Source of the DNA: Alphaproteobacteria bacterium | GTDB lineage: Bacteria; Pseudomonadota; Alphaproteobacteria; ATCC43930; CGMCC-115725 | Direction of reading: 5' to 3' | Assembly: GCA_028871055.1 (NCBI GenBank) | Contig: JAGWON010000017.1 | Coordinates: 1-64,000 of the forward strand | DNA: 64,000 nt | In this document: positions 62,289 through 64,000 of the stretch, piece by piece | Layout: each line of letters starts with the position of its first letter | Numbering within the stretch: the stretch's first letter is position 1 | Position numbers and translations under genes: made by a program | Notes under the pieces: generated by a model | What the model saw: only the letters and a program-made list of their open reading frames with translations | What the model was told of the DNA's origin: nothing | The model's database searches: none

Positions 62289-64000
62289 TTATTTTGAGCC
62301 CGCTTGCAGCGCCGGCGCGGCGTCGTCGATCAGGAGCTGCACGCCCTCGCGGCCCTGCCAGTTGTCGGCGCGGATATGGCCGGCGACGTGAAAGCCGGCG
62401 CCCTGCGACTTGAGCAGCGCCGGGCCGAGCGCGGTTTCGAGCGCGCGGAAGGCGACCGCCTTGAGCCGGCCGTTGCCGGCGCCGTCGCCGAGGACGCAGC
62501 GCACATGCGCTTGCTCCTGCCCGACCGCGTCGGCGCGCAGCACACGCAGATTGGCGAAGGCGAAGCGCGGCTCGGAGTTGCCGGTGCCGAAGGGCGCCAT
62601 GCGCTCGATCAGCGCTGCGAAGTCCGGTGTCGCCGCGCCGCAAACCAGCGCGCCGTCGATGGCGAGCTCGCGCACCGGCTCGACGCTGGCAAGCGCCTCG
62701 CCGACGCGCGCGCCGATGAAGTCGCGCAACGCGTCGAGCTTGCCGGTCGCGGCGGTGAAGCCGGCGGCCATGGCGTGGCCGCCGCCGTTCACGAGCAGGC
62801 CGGCCTGGCGCGCGGCGATCACCATGGCGCCGAGCGGCGCGCCGGCGACGGAGCGGCCCGAGCCCTTGGCGACGCCGTTCTCGATCGACGCCACCAGCGC
62901 CGGGCGGTTGTAGCGGTCCTTGAGCCGGCTGGCGACGATGCCGATGACGCCCGGATGCCAGCCGGCCTTGGCGACGAAGATCAGCGGCGCCTTCATCTCG
63001 GCCGCCTCGACTTGCGCGATCGCCTCCTCCAGCACGCGTGCCTCGATCTGGCGGCGCTCGTCGTTGAGACGGTCGAGCTCGGTGGCGATCTGGCGCGCCT
63101 CGAGCGGATCGTCGGTCGACAGCAGCCGCGTGCCGAGATCGGCCGCGCCGACCCGGCCGCCGGCGTTGACGCGCGGACCAAGGATGAAACCGGCGTGATA
63201 GGCATCGATGCGCTCGGCGAGGCGCGCGACGTCGGCGAGCGCCGCGATGCCGGTGTTGCGGCGCTGGCGCATGATCTTCAACCCCTGCGCCACCAGCGCG
63301 CGATTGAGTCCGGTGAGCGGCACCACGTCGCACACCGTGCCAAGCGCGACCAGGTCGAGGAGCGCGATCAGGTCGGGCTCGGCGCGCGACGCGTAATGGC
63401 CGGCCTCGCGCAGCGCGCGATTGACCGCGACCGCGAGCAGAAAGGCGACGCCGACCGCAGCCAGATTGCCGTGCGCGCCGCTCTCGTCGAGGCGGTTGGG
63501 ATTGATGACGGCCAGGGCTTGCGGCAGGGTCGGCTCGGCGACGTGATGATCGACGACGACGACGTCGAGCCCGGCCTCGGCCGCCGCGGCCAAGGGCGCG
63601 AAGGAGGTCACGCCGCAATCGACGGTGATGGCGACCGCGGCGCCCGCCGCCTTGAGCTTGAGCAGCGCCGGCGCGTTGGGGCCGTAGCCCTCGCGCTGGC
63701 GGTCGGGGATGTAGACCACGACGCGGCCGCCCGCCGCCTCGAGGAAGCGCTTGAGCAGCGCCGAGGCGGTCGCGCCATCGACGTCGTAATCGCCGAACAC
63801 GGCGATGATCTCGCCCGCCTGGATCGCGCGCACGACGCGCGTGGCAGCCTCCGCCATGCCCTTGAACGACAGTGGATCGGGCAAGGTGTCGCGCAGCGTC
63901 GGTGCGAGGAAACGCTCGCACGCCTCTTCCGGAACGCCGCGACACGACAGCATGCGGCCGACGATTTCGGGCACGCCGAGGCGCTGCGCCAGCGCCAGGC
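62289..64000 (-). CDS. recJ: Single-stranded-DNA-specific exonuclease RecJ (5' end off window)
   Basis: A 5'-3' exonuclease used in recombination and mismatch repair. 570 codons lie in the window and the frame remains open past the right edge (QRLGVPEIVGRMLSCRG). The DHH domain shows VFGDYDVDGATASALL, the CGVTSF region and VVVDHHVAE. The DHHA1 domain has GGGHAMAAGFT, and the C-terminal OB domain follows (ELAIDGALV...RFAFANLRVL). Complete family length is about 590-610, so only a short N-terminal part is missing. The C-terminus ends near an AT-rich patch (62250-62290). Confidence 0.95.
   Translation of the reverse strand, partial: LALAQRLGVPEIVGRMLSCRGVPEEACERFLAPTLRDTLPDPLSFKGMAEAATRVVRAIQAGEIIAVFGDYDVDGATASALLKRFLEAAGGRVVVYIPDRQREGYGPNAPALLKLKAAGAAVAITVDCGVTSFAPLAAAAEAGLDVVVVDHHVAEPTLPQALAVINPNRLDESGAHGNLAAVGVAFLLAVAVNRALREAGHYASRAEPDLIALLDLVALGTVCDVVPLTGLNRALVAQGLKIMRQRRNTGIAALADVARLAERIDAYHAGFILGPRVNAGGRVGAADLGTRLLSTDDPLEARQIATELDRLNDERRQIEARVLEEAIAQVEAAEMKAPLIFVAKAGWHPGVIGIVASRLKDRYNRPALVASIENGVAKGSGRSVAGAPLGAMVIAARQAGLLVNGGGHAMAAGFTAATGKLDALRDFIGARVGEALASVEPVRELAIDGALVCGAATPDFAALIERMAPFGTGNSEPRFAFANLRVLRADAVGQEQAHVRCVLGDGAGNGRLKAVAFRALETALGPALLKSQGAGFHVAGHIRADNWQGREGVQLLIDDAAPALQAGSK

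Overview
The window is GC-rich, densely coded DNA of an alphaproteobacterium. The best evidence is gene order: dusB-ntrB-ntrC-ntrY-ntrX followed by hfq-hflX, a fused ispDF beside pgpA and cinA, and the chain mltB-rlpA-dacA-tmk-holB-metG. Interspersed palindromic repeats of a kind common in Bradyrhizobium- and Reyranella-like genomes fit this. I cannot place it to genus from sequence reading alone.

Layout. 1-7032 (minus): a catabolic/uptake cluster with a molybdenum hydroxylase large subunit, an IclR regulator, a dihydrodipicolinate-synthase-family aldolase and a NitT/TauT-type ABC importer whose binding protein runs off the left edge. 7107-12890: a YqjD/YqjE-like envelope pair, an MFS protein divergent from an MGDG-synthase-like glycosyltransferase, a TetR regulator divergent from a second MFS transporter with a clear double operator between them, and a small unknown gene. 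12895-15011 (minus): ispDF-pgpA-cinA. 15090-15290 holds the C-terminal remnant of an outer-membrane protein gene. 15564-27052 (plus): dusB-ntrBCYX, a D-amino-acid transaminase, a HAD phosphatase, hfq, hflX and a 3-hydroxyisobutyrate-dehydrogenase-family enzyme, mostly overlapping or closely spaced. 27176-43884 (minus): mazG, an MBL hydrolase, tatD, then a signalling block (two hybrid histidine kinases, one with six tandem 92-residue HAMP-type units, plus a small membrane protein and a TPR protein) lying between tatD and metG, then holB, tmk, dacA, rlpA and mltB. 43932-53529: mixed accessory and housekeeping genes (double-hotdog thioesterase, MHS-type MFS, Tat-exported MBL hydrolase, tartrate/isopropylmalate dehydrogenase family, Gln-rich exported peptide, MscS channel, two bactofilins, DUF4337).

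From about 53.6 to 59.7 kb the composition becomes visibly less GC-rich and the gene content changes. There are three unrelated minus-strand genes of unknown function (DUF5677-like, one with a SEC-C-like tail, one with a DPDNG motif), a small ORF ending in a terminator, a DUF6516/HTH toxin-antitoxin-like pair whose first gene has a one-base frameshift, and a large serine recombinase whose last codons are read from the antisense strand of a tRNA-Glu gene. This looks like an integrated island at tRNA-Glu and is the most likely place for an undescribed (possibly defensive) module. The right end carries repeats, an asparagine synthetase and recJ, which runs off the window.

How the genes work together: the central blocks serve nitrogen sensing (ntrBCYX with dusB), RNA regulation (hfq, hflX), isoprenoid and phospholipid synthesis, nucleotide clean-up (mazG), peptidoglycan remodelling (mltB, rlpA, dacA) and replication/translation (tmk, holB, metG, recJ). 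No CRISPR array, rRNA or prophage structural gene was seen.
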